From: Chitinophaga oryzae
GTDB lineage: Bacteria; Bacteroidota; Bacteroidia; Chitinophagales; Chitinophagaceae
Direction: 5' to 3'
DNA: 64,000 bases
Assembly (NCBI RefSeq): GCF_012516375.2
Contig: NZ_CP051204.2
Coordinates: 6,448,001 to 6,512,000, forward strand
The stretch's first letter is position 1, and every line of letters begins with the position of its first letter. The position numbers and the translations under genes were made by a program. Positions 56,501 through 63,159 of this stretch are shown in pieces. The notes under the pieces were generated by a model that was not told the DNA's origin, made no database searches, and saw only the letters and a program-made list of their open reading frames with translations.

Positions 56501-56663
56501 CTGCTGCGATGTTGGTATTTTTCAGCCGGATGGTGGCACCCGGCAACGGAGCGCTTTTATCGTCGCTAACGGTGCCGGTCACCGTTTTATGCTGAGCGGA
56601 CAGGGATAAGCTGTACAGGAGCCACAGCAGCCCCATGGCAAGCCTCTTGGAGGTAAATTTCAT
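53517..56663 (-). CDS. SusC/RagA-family TonB-linked protein of the mannan PUL
   Basis: A 1048-residue outer-membrane importer: signal peptide (to LSLSAQ), carboxypeptidase-like domain (VTGTVSDDKSAPLPGATI), TonB-box area (VVVIGYGTVRKRDLTGTV), plug motif SVEVLKDASATAIYGSRGANG and barrel ending SIGANVTF. First gene of the SusC-SusD-GH26-GH130 operon. No regulator is adjacent; none of the 31-bp LacI-linked elements were seen upstream, so control differs from the neighbouring PUL. Confidence 0.92.
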   Translation of the reverse strand: MKFTSKRLAMGLLWLLYSLSLSAQHKTVTGTVSDDKSAPLPGATIRLKNTNIAAVSDTKGHFTISVPDDNGVLVISFTGMETKEVALQRRSSVAVTLGYANTNLSDVVVIGYGTVRKRDLTGTVSTVKGSELTRSAVSSLEQGLQGRMSGVAVTQNDAAPGGGLSVQIRGVSTLLGSSEPLYVIDGVPVANARASLKQAGPQEENHIIMTNTNPLSSISPADIESVEVLKDASATAIYGSRGANGVVIITTKKGKAGKGKVSLNTSQGIATVSRKLDMLNAPEYAQYVNEAYKNAGFSDRDLPYSGTNGKLSPEQIRQHFGDGINWQDEIYRNARIQNYELGISGGNDRNTYSIMGNYLVQEGVIKGSEYKRGGLRLNLDNQVNDWLKTSTNLAFSRSGNALVRTAATTSGLEGGIVRGALNYQPIPYYTVDSNNQVHVIDYQHDRSVSQDIFNRFGASPLRYTDEVKSKQTVNNGFGGFNAYITLPAGFMFQARLGASYYDQLNETYYPRTVSEGRATNGKAIVSSSTYTSLLTENLLTWKKETGKHRIDALGGFSYESSMSRFRTSETRNFADDKLGYYSLKEGLSVAPTVTGTTAWQLASFIARANYAYADKYLFTYTFRADGSSRLAKKWDAFNSVALAWRMSEEPFIKNLRVFSDLKLRLGYGESGNQAVSPYSSKGILSGVVANIGNALVSGVDQTSLPNTGLKWEHSGQYNIGLDAAFADRFNFSLNVYQRNTRDLLQQITIPASTGFTVATVNAGNMRNNGIELEVGATVVKGTFNWNISANISRNSNEITDLGPVEEQFANRLGAGYGLDAKPFIQKKGYAVGTVWGFVEDGIFQNQKAVDDYKSVQQNAKVGQMRYKDLNNDGALNDLDRTKIGDINPDYTWGFTNNFSYKNFDLSILVTGVQGNDVLNANLLNFYTLNGSGNIPKYIYESTWKGEGTTNSVIQANQGNTTSANFSRSFLEDGSFIRIKNVQLGYNLPKIKGISGARVFLNAVNLVTFTKYKGYDPEVSAFENANMRGVDLGSYPQSRTISIGANVTF

Positions 56664-56679
56664 AACGGAGAATTTGTGT

Positions 56680-56687
56680 CAAAACTA
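56680..56687 (-). promoter_or_regulatory. candidate -7 box of the mannan PUL
   Basis: TAGTTTTG on the minus strand matches TAnnTTTG exactly, 16 bases before the SusC start. A clear -33 TTG at normal spacing is not seen. Confidence 0.4.
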
Positions 56688-56790
56688 ATTCTAATCGTTA
56701 CGCATTTGTAGTACTTTTTTATCCGTTGTTTGACTTTCAAGCACTACTTCCCCTCTATACCTGATAAATTGGCTGGTATTTTTTTAGCTC

Positions 56791-57546
56791 TTATTTCACA
56801 TTCGACAGCCCGCCGTCGACCAGTATCTCCGCACCGTGTATATACCCCGCATCCGGTGAAGCGAGGAACAATACCGTCTTCGCTATCTCCCAGGGTTCAC
56901 CAAAACGTTTATACGGCAACGTAGGTATCACACTGTCAATAGTACCTGCTATCTCCTGCGGCGTCAGACCGGTGTTATTAAAGATGTTGGTCCGGATATA
57001 TCCCGGGCTGATACCGTTGACCCGTATGCCTTTAGCGGTACACTCCATCGAAAATGTTTTGATGAAAGACTGCACGGCCGCCTTGGCAGCGGTATACACG
57101 GAGAAGTAAGGGATGCCGAAAGCCGTTACAAAAGAAGTGTTCAGGATAATGGAACCACCGGACGGCAACAGCGGCAATAGTTGCTGTACCGTAAAGAAAG
57201 TGCCTTTCACCAGTATGTTAAACAGTTCGTCGAAATGCGCCTCGTTCACCTGTTCTATGGAAGCGAACTTCCCGTACCCGGCGTTGGCAAACAACACGTC
57301 TATCCTGTCGGTGTGTTGCTGCAACTGCGCCGGCAGCGCCAGTATATCAGTCATCTTTCCTGCATCGGACACAATACCTGTGGCGGACGGTCCCAGTGCG
57401 GCCACCGCTTTATCCACAGTCTGCTGACTTCTGCCGGTAATAATCACCCGCGCTCCGGCTCCTATAAATTCCTGTGCGGTGGCAAAGCCCATGCCGTTGG
57501 TGCCTCCTGTAATGAAGACCACCTTTCCTTTAAATTGCTCTATCAT
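56791..57546 (-). CDS. SDR family oxidoreductase
   Basis: A 251-residue classical short-chain dehydrogenase. The cofactor motif ITGGTNGMGF is at residues 13-22, NAGYG follows near 89, and the catalytic Tyr-Lys pair sits in SVYTAAKAAV with a Ser in the preceding strand (ILNTSFVT). The C-terminus SPDAGYIHGAEILVDGG is the usual SDR dimer end. Substrate cannot be told. It lies upstream of the mannan SusC gene on the same strand but 127 bases away, so co-regulation is uncertain. Confidence 0.88.
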   Translation of the reverse strand: MIEQFKGKVVFITGGTNGMGFATAQEFIGAGARVIITGRSQQTVDKAVAALGPSATGIVSDAGKMTDILALPAQLQQHTDRIDVLFANAGYGKFASIEQVNEAHFDELFNILVKGTFFTVQQLLPLLPSGGSIILNTSFVTAFGIPYFSVYTAAKAAVQSFIKTFSMECTAKGIRVNGISPGYIRTNIFNNTGLTPQEIAGTIDSVIPTLPYKRFGEPWEIAKTVLFLASPDAGYIHGAEILVDGGLSNVK

Positions 57547-57716
57547 ATGATCAATAAATTGTACTGCAAAGGTGCCAACGGACAGCCAGCCGGGAAACCC
57601 GATTATTGCTGTATTTCAGCAGTAAAAAGATAATAATTTCTTAACGCGCCGGCGGCCCGGGTGCCGGTAGCAAAGCAGTGACGGTCGTTAATATTAGTAG
57701 TAAATAAAGATGTGCC

Positions 57717-59183
57717 ATGCCCTATTTCCCTCAAACATTCCGGCAGTATGTACTGAAAAACCCGTTCAACCGCCGGTACCTGAAAATCGCCGCTGTCGCC
57801 ATCGCGGTCCAACTGGTAATTTTTAAGCTGCTTTATCCGTACGGCGATTTCTTTTCAGACTCGTACAGTTACATCTATGCCGCCATCATGAAACAGGAGG
57901 TAAGCCTGTGGCCTATCGGCTATACCCTGTTCCTGCGGGCCTTTCATGTCATCAGTCATTCAGACACCGCGCTGGTCGTTTTTCAGTATGTGCTGGTACA
58001 GAGCGCGGCGCTCTATTTGTTTTTCACGGTGAGCTACTGGTTGCAACCCGGTGAACAAACCAGGAAAGTGATGTTTTACGTGTTACTGTTTAATCCCCTG
58101 GTGCTTTATATCTGCAACTATATTTCCAGCGACGGGCTGTTTCTCGCCCTGAGCCTCTGTTGGTTTGCCCAGCTGCTTTGGCTGCTCTACCGCCCCTCCT
58201 GGCCGTTGCTGCTGGCGCATACGATACTTATCACCATCGCTTTTACGGTGCGGTACAATGCGATGTATTACCCGCTGATCACCGCGCTGGTACTGCTACG
58301 CTGTCCACAGAAAATACCTTTTAAGATACTGGGGATTGCGGCGCCGTTATTATTGATAGCGGGATTTATCAGATTCACGGAACAGGCGGCGCGGAAGGTC
58401 ACCGGCACTGCGCAGTTCTCCGTTTTCGGCGGCTGGCAGGTGGCCAACAACGCGCTGTACATGTTCCCCTACCTGAAGGAGTATCCTGAGCCGCCCGCCG
58501 GCTGCGAGTCGTTTCACCGGGAGGTAGTACATTTTTTCCGCGACATCGTTCCCAAAGGAAGCGGCATCCCCTCTCCCATTGACGGGGCGATATACCTGAA
58601 ACATCCGAATGCGCCCCTCAAAAAATATATGGCGCTTACCTACGGCCCTAAGGACGACACTACGGGAGGCATACAGTCGTGGGGCATGGTATCACCGGTA
58701 TACGCGAAATACGGCAGCTATATGGTCCGGCAACATCCGTTCTATTTCAGCCGATATTTCCTGCTGCCTAATACGCTTAATTATTTCATACCACCACTGG
58801 AGAAATTATCGGAGTATAATCTTGGCAGTTATGATGTCTCTTCTATTGCGGTACACTGGTTCCATTACCCGTCCAAACAGCTGCGTTCTATCCCTGCTGT
58901 CGGCGCGCAACGCGCTTTGTTGTTTTTCTTTCCCTTTATATTCGGGCTGATGAACCTGTTGCTGCTGGGGTTGATGGTCAAGTGGTTTGTATCTGCGGCG
59001 CGCAAAACGGCCAGCCGGCCTTATCGTGACAGCCAGTTGCTGGTATTTATAACATTGCTGGTCAATGCCGGTTTCGGCATCCTGGCGTCCCCGATCGTTT
59101 TCCGATACCAGGTCTTTCCGATGATCGTCTGTTTCCTGTTCATCGCGGTGCTGATCGACAAACTTAAACCGGAGCTACAGTAA
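57717..59183 (+). CDS. polytopic membrane protein, GT-C glycosyltransferase-like
   Basis: A 488-residue protein with about 11-12 membrane helices. The first periplasmic loop carries acidic residues (YGDFFSDSYSYIYA), like the DxD-type loop of ArnT/PMT-family glycosyltransferases that use lipid-linked sugars. A large extracytoplasmic loop (about 235-335) follows the sixth or seventh helix. The assignment rests on topology and this loop only. No lipid-linked sugar genes are adjacent. Confidence 0.55.
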   Translation: MPYFPQTFRQYVLKNPFNRRYLKIAAVAIAVQLVIFKLLYPYGDFFSDSYSYIYAAIMKQEVSLWPIGYTLFLRAFHVISHSDTALVVFQYVLVQSAALYLFFTVSYWLQPGEQTRKVMFYVLLFNPLVLYICNYISSDGLFLALSLCWFAQLLWLLYRPSWPLLLAHTILITIAFTVRYNAMYYPLITALVLLRCPQKIPFKILGIAAPLLLIAGFIRFTEQAARKVTGTAQFSVFGGWQVANNALYMFPYLKEYPEPPAGCESFHREVVHFFRDIVPKGSGIPSPIDGAIYLKHPNAPLKKYMALTYGPKDDTTGGIQSWGMVSPVYAKYGSYMVRQHPFYFSRYFLLPNTLNYFIPPLEKLSEYNLGSYDVSSIAVHWFHYPSKQLRSIPAVGAQRALLFFFPFIFGLMNLLLLGLMVKWFVSAARKTASRPYRDSQLLVFITLLVNAGFGILASPIVFRYQVFPMIVCFLFIAVLIDKLKPELQ

Positions 59184-59252
59184 AGATGAATTAACATTGT
59201 TGAATGAAAAGGATATTGGATATTTGACGGCATTATCAACCTGCTATTCATC

Positions 59253-60302
59253 ATGAAATATCCTGCCCCTCTCCTGTTGATGTTCGTTTTGTGTTGCCGT
59301 TTATCTGTCTGTGGCCAGTCGCCCTGGCCGGCCGCCAGAGCCGCTGCCTGGTACCAGCAGCAGGGCTGGTTGCTGGGCGCCAATTTCATTCCGTCTACGG
59401 CCGTCAACCAGCTGGAAATGTGGCAGGCCGCCACTTTCGATACCGCCACCATCAGCCGGGAGCTGGGTTACGCCGCAGCCACCGGCTTTAATATCATGCG
59501 GGTATATCTGCACCATGTGGCATGGCAGCAGGACCGTGAAGGCTTCAAACAACGCGTGGGGCAATACCTGGACATCGCTTCACGGCATCATATCCGTACC
59601 ATGTTCGTTTTCTTTGATGACTGCTGGCGCGACAGCTACCAGCCCGGCCTACAGCCGGCGCCTATCCCTGGCGTGCATAACAGTGGGTGGCTCAAAGATC
59701 CCGGCGGACTGATAGACCGCGACACTACGCTGATGGATACCCTGCGTATATACGTACAGGATATCATCCGCACCTTTAAACAGGACCAGCGGGTAGCTGT
59801 CTGGGATTTATACAACGAACCGGGACATTTTAAACACGGCGCCAAAAGCTGGCCGCTGCTGAAGAATGTGGTGGCCTGGGCACGGGCGGAAGCGCCGGAA
59901 CAGCCGCTTACCATCGGCATCTGGAACAAGGAGTTCACCGACTTTAACCAATACCAGCTGGAGCAGTCAGATATCATCACCTTTCACAACTACCGTGACA
60001 GCGCTTCCATGCAGGAAGCCATTGACACGCTCCGCCGGTATAACCGGCCGGTCATCTGTACGGAGTACATGAAACGCCCCAACAACAGCACTTTCGCCAC
60101 CCATCTTCCGATGATGAAAAAAGCCGGTGTCGGGGCTATTAACTGGGGGCTGGTAGCGGGTAAAACACAAACCAACTATCCACAGGGAAATAAAGGAGGA
60201 GAAGCGGAACCTGTCATCTGGTATCATGATGTTTTCCGGGCGGACGGTACGCCGTTCGATCCGAAAGAAACGGCGTTCATCCGGGAGATGGCAGCGCAGT
60301 AA
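59253..60302 (+). CDS. secreted GH5-like (clan GH-A) glycoside hydrolase
   Basis: A 349-residue exported TIM-barrel enzyme (signal peptide to SVCGQS). Glu189 in WDLYNEPGH is the acid/base and Glu271 in PVICTEYMKR the nucleophile; their 82-residue spacing and the NEP motif fit clan GH-A. The FNIMRVYLHHV strand and HNYRDS segment also fit. Subfamily is not clear; cellulase, mannanase or xylanase activities are possible. Its closeness to the GH26/GH130 mannan genes, 2.6 kb away, makes mannan a reasonable guess. Confidence 0.7.
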   Translation: MKYPAPLLLMFVLCCRLSVCGQSPWPAARAAAWYQQQGWLLGANFIPSTAVNQLEMWQAATFDTATISRELGYAAATGFNIMRVYLHHVAWQQDREGFKQRVGQYLDIASRHHIRTMFVFFDDCWRDSYQPGLQPAPIPGVHNSGWLKDPGGLIDRDTTLMDTLRIYVQDIIRTFKQDQRVAVWDLYNEPGHFKHGAKSWPLLKNVVAWARAEAPEQPLTIGIWNKEFTDFNQYQLEQSDIITFHNYRDSASMQEAIDTLRRYNRPVICTEYMKRPNNSTFATHLPMMKKAGVGAINWGLVAGKTQTNYPQGNKGGEAEPVIWYHDVFRADGTPFDPKETAFIREMAAQ

Positions 60303-60311
60303 GCGTACAGC

Positions 60312-61130
60312 TTATTTGGTGTACAGCGGACAACGTTTGATCAGGTACTCCAGCGCTGATTTATAGGCATCTTCCGTATTCCAGAACGCTTTCCTGTTCT
60401 GGCTGTAAATAGTTGCGCCCTTATCGTTGTATATCTTCAGGTCCAGTGTGCTCTGATAATTTTGCTGGGTGGTAGCATAAGTGCTGCTGCTGCCGGATGA
60501 TTTTTTATCGTCGTCCTTTTTATCCTTGTTCTGATAAGAGCTGGAGCCATAGCTTGTTTGAGTCGTTCTGTTCTGCGTTACCATACCATCAACAATATAT
60601 TCTACTCCCAGAATTCTGGCAATTTCATCCATCGTATAATTCATAATGCTGGCTCTTGTAATGTTGGCTTTGTTCAGCAGTACGTCTGTTCTCCTGGGCT
60701 CCAGCACGGTGTATACACCGGAATGCCGGCTGAGCAATGCATAACATTCGTTTTGTACCTGCATGCTGACTTCTTCGGGGGCAGCCTGTCCATCTTTGGT
60801 GAACGTAAAAGGTAAAATGGCCACCTTGTTGCGGGAGTCGCCGGTGGCCGCGGGCTGGCTGTCAGCCTGTGCGGGAGCGGGCGCGGTAGCGGCAGCATTA
60901 AATGTTTGTACCCTTCCGCTGCTGAACGTGATTTTCCGGATATCGGATTTTTTAACCGAATACACCAGTGTTTCACCGTCATAAGTGAATTTGATATCAT
61001 TGTCCAGGATTTCCAGGACCTTGCCTTTCATCTCTTCTCCGTTGGTTTTCAGAATGACATCGGTTTTGTTTTGTGCCAGCACAGATAGTGACAGTAAGAG
61101 GGTGGTGAGGATGCTCAGGAGGTAGCGCAT
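60312..61130 (-). CDS. secreted CsgG/penicillin-binding-activator-like protein
   Basis: A 272-residue exported protein (signal peptide to SVLAQ). Residues 22-75 form a small beta domain (DVILKTNGEEMKGKVLEIL) seen in many Bacteroidota envelope proteins. After an Ala/Pro linker, NKVAILPFTF begins a CsgG-like nucleotide-fold domain (QNECYALLSRHSGVYTVLEPRRTD, ILGVEYIVDGMVT), interrupted by a Lys/Asp/Ser-rich low-complexity loop (about 195-215). CsgG relatives form or support outer-membrane secretion pores, but this protein lacks an obvious pore segment. Convergent with the GH5-like gene, ten bases from its stop. Confidence 0.6.
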   Translation of the reverse strand: MRYLLSILTTLLLSLSVLAQNKTDVILKTNGEEMKGKVLEILDNDIKFTYDGETLVYSVKKSDIRKITFSSGRVQTFNAAATAPAPAQADSQPAATGDSRNKVAILPFTFTKDGQAAPEEVSMQVQNECYALLSRHSGVYTVLEPRRTDVLLNKANITRASIMNYTMDEIARILGVEYIVDGMVTQNRTTQTSYGSSSYQNKDKKDDDKKSSGSSSTYATTQQNYQSTLDLKIYNDKGATIYSQNRKAFWNTEDAYKSALEYLIKRCPLYTK

Positions 61131-61309
61131 GTTCGTAGGTTTAAAATTGATTCACAGGAAATTTACAAAAATCTGTCAAACCGGTCAGCAAAACTTTTCA
61201 TGTACATTTTTTCACCCGGCCTCCTCCTGTGGAATGAAAGAAAAAAGTTACATTTAGTATATGCCCGTAAAGATTCCCTCAGCTTTTTCAACCTGTAAAT
61301 AATAAATCT

Positions 61310-61507
61310 ATGCATCCTGAAAAAATGTCCCTCGAAAGAAAGCTTTTCCTCCAGAAAGAAACAATTGCCGTTATGAATGCTACCGATGTGGCAGAAGGTC
61401 CGCAGGCTATCAGCGCCCCTTATCACACCGCTCTTTCCATGGATTCGCCGGCACGCTGTTTTCCATGCTGCGCAGAGCCGCCGCTCACCTACGAGTGCCG
61501 TAACTAA
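61310..61507 (+). CDS. class I lanthipeptide-type precursor, copy 1 (CFPCC core)
   Basis: A 65-residue peptide. The N-terminal half holds the leader motif RKLFLQKETIAVMN, close to the K-L-x-L-x-K-x-T-I-x-x-L-N pattern of Bacteroidota lanthipeptide leaders. The C-terminal half has Ser/Thr residues (SAPYHTALSMDS) followed by a dense Cys cluster (RCFPCCAEPPLTYEC): four Cys in all. No Gly-Gly site is present, so a different protease from the locus 1 exporter would be needed. A 7-of-8 match to the -7 box (TACATTTA) lies at 61249. Three hundred bases downstream is its near copy, and a LanC gene follows. Confidence 0.75.
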   Translation: MHPEKMSLERKLFLQKETIAVMNATDVAEGPQAISAPYHTALSMDSPARCFPCCAEPPLTYECRN

Positions 61508-61609
61508 GCAGTATAACAACCGGCATTTTTTTGCACATCTGGTCAGCTGCCCTGTCACACCACCTGTAATGATTCCCGCTGCTTTTTTTTAACCCGTAAA
61601 CCATAATTT

Positions 61610-61807
61610 ATGCAACCAGAAAAACTGTCCCTCGACAAAAAACTCTTCCTCCAGAAAGAGACGATTGCTGTTATGAACCAAACAGACGTGATCGACGCAC
61701 CACAGGCTGTGAGTGCACCTTTCCGTACCGCGCTTTCCATGGACACCCCGTTACGTTGCTGGCCCTGCTGTGCAGAACCATCTACCCAATCCGGCTGTCC
61801 CAACTGA
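61610..61807 (+). CDS. class I lanthipeptide-type precursor, copy 2 (CWPCC core)
   Basis: A 65-residue paralogue of the preceding peptide. The leader (KKLFLQKETIAVMN) is almost identical, whereas the core varies: SAPFRTALSMDTPLRC, then WPCC and a last Cys in QSGCPN. All four Cys are in the same places (C-x-P-C-C then C near the end). Conserved leader plus drifting core is what is expected for two substrates of one modification enzyme. A hairpin terminator sits between it and the LanC gene. Confidence 0.75.
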   Translation: MQPEKLSLDKKLFLQKETIAVMNQTDVIDAPQAVSAPFRTALSMDTPLRCWPCCAEPSTQSGCPN

Positions 61808-61822
61808 TTTTTTCCTGATGAC

Positions 61823-61848
61823 GTATGGCAGGCATGGTCCTGCCATAC
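61823..61848 (+). terminator. terminator/attenuator between precursors and LanC
   Basis: A perfect 10-bp stem GTATGGCAGG / CCTGCCATAC with loop CATGGT, followed by TGTTTTTAA. It ends 18 bases before the LanC start at 61867. Partial read-through would give many precursor transcripts and few enzyme transcripts, as in other lanthipeptide operons. Confidence 0.8.
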
Positions 61849-61866
61849 TGTTTTTAATCCTTATGT

Positions 61867-63069
61867 ATGACCACCGGTTCCGCGTTGACCCGTATCTACC
61901 AGGACCATCTACGGGTACTGGAGTCGAAAACTTATGACCCTTATTTTGGAGAGAGCCTTTTCAAAGGGCCCTGGGGTGTGCTCCTTTATCTTTTTTATTA
62001 TGAGCGGTATGTTGACAACCGGGCTCCCTGTGCAGGCAGCTGGTTACAACAGCTATACGGTGCGCTCCGGCCGCAGCCTGTGGCCGGCTACTCCTACTGC
62101 AATGGCACCACGGGGCCGTTCTGGTTATTGCAACACCTCTATGCTCAACGTTTTATTGACATTGATATCGAAGAATTATCGGCCGGTTATATCCCCGCGG
62201 CTATTGCAGAAAGTGAGAAATGCCTCGCGGAGCAGAACTTCGACCTGCTGCATGGCAGCGCCGGTATCTGTCACCATCTGCTGAGCTATGTGCACCTGGA
62301 AGCGGTGCGTACGCACCTGGAGAAATTTGTGGCGGCGGTGGCGGCGGCCAGCCGGATGACACCCCATGGCCGCAGCCTTCCCGTGTTCGTATTGTTTGAC
62401 CCTCCGAGGGAGTCTGGCGTAGACACTTTCAGCCTGGCGCATGGCACCTGTAGCGTGCTGATACTCCTGTCGCGCGCCTGTCTCGCCGGCATCGCCCCGG
62501 ATACCTGCCGGCAGCTGATCTATGAATGCATCGATTTTATGTGGCACCATCAGAATCCCCGCGTTGCCGGCACCCCTCATGCGCTGTTTCCCGGTATCCT
62601 CGATGGACGGGCGCCCTACAGCCGCCTCTCCTGGTGTTACGGCGATTTTAATGTGGCGGTGGCGTTATGGCACTGCGGCAAAGCGCTACAGGAGGAACGC
62701 TGGCAACAGCAGGCCCTCGAAGTGATGCATTATACCCTGCGGCGGGATACCGACCAGACAGCAGGTATTGTAGACGCCTGCCTCTGTCACGGCTCCGCAG
62801 GCATCGCCGCCTTTTACCGCCGCTTCTGGCATGAAACCGGCGATCCGCTGTTCCGCACAGCCGCTGACCACTGGCATCACAACACCCTGCAAAAAGTAGC
62901 CTTCTCAGACCAGGCCGGCGTTTACGGCGTCCGCGGCTGGGAAGGAGTGGATAAACAATGGGAGTACTGCTGGGACCTGCTGGACGGCAGCAGCGGCATC
63001 GGGCTGTCGCTTCTGTCTCATACGCTCGACAGTCCGCTGTATTGGGACGAAGCCTTCCTGTTGTCCTGA
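61867..63069 (+). CDS. LanC-like lanthionine cyclase with complete zinc site
   Basis: A 400-residue protein of normal LanC length. The toroid repeats carry LLHGSAGI, LAHGTCSV, SWCYGD, CLCHGSAG and DGSSGIGL. The zinc ligands are all present: Cys257 (WCYG), Cys307 and His308 (CHG). This is the active-site set that activates substrate Cys thiols for addition to Dha/Dhb. It lies directly after the two Cys-rich precursors, its presumed substrates. No LanB, LanT or LanP is encoded near it within the window, so dehydration would need an enzyme encoded elsewhere, such as the split LanB at 9.3-12.7 kb or genes beyond 64 kb. Confidence 0.88.
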   Translation: MTTGSALTRIYQDHLRVLESKTYDPYFGESLFKGPWGVLLYLFYYERYVDNRAPCAGSWLQQLYGALRPQPVAGYSYCNGTTGPFWLLQHLYAQRFIDIDIEELSAGYIPAAIAESEKCLAEQNFDLLHGSAGICHHLLSYVHLEAVRTHLEKFVAAVAAASRMTPHGRSLPVFVLFDPPRESGVDTFSLAHGTCSVLILLSRACLAGIAPDTCRQLIYECIDFMWHHQNPRVAGTPHALFPGILDGRAPYSRLSWCYGDFNVAVALWHCGKALQEERWQQQALEVMHYTLRRDTDQTAGIVDACLCHGSAGIAAFYRRFWHETGDPLFRTAADHWHHNTLQKVAFSDQAGVYGVRGWEGVDKQWEYCWDLLDGSSGIGLSLLSHTLDSPLYWDEAFLLS

Positions 63070-63159
63070 TATAATTTACTTTTCTAATAAGTGAAATATT
63101 ATTAGTTTACAGTTTTGCAGAAATTAACGCATCTTGCAACCTTACCCACCGTTTTTACC

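Larger units (their letters stand above)
61263..61807 (+). repeat. tandem duplication, 300-bp offset, carrying both precursor genes
   Basis: The segments 61263-61507 and 61563-61807 align with no net gap at an offset of exactly 300 bases. Similarity covers the precursor genes and about 47 bases of upstream DNA (both contain GATTCCC and a T run before the ATG). The two copies differ mostly in the C-terminal part of the peptides. Confidence 0.8.
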
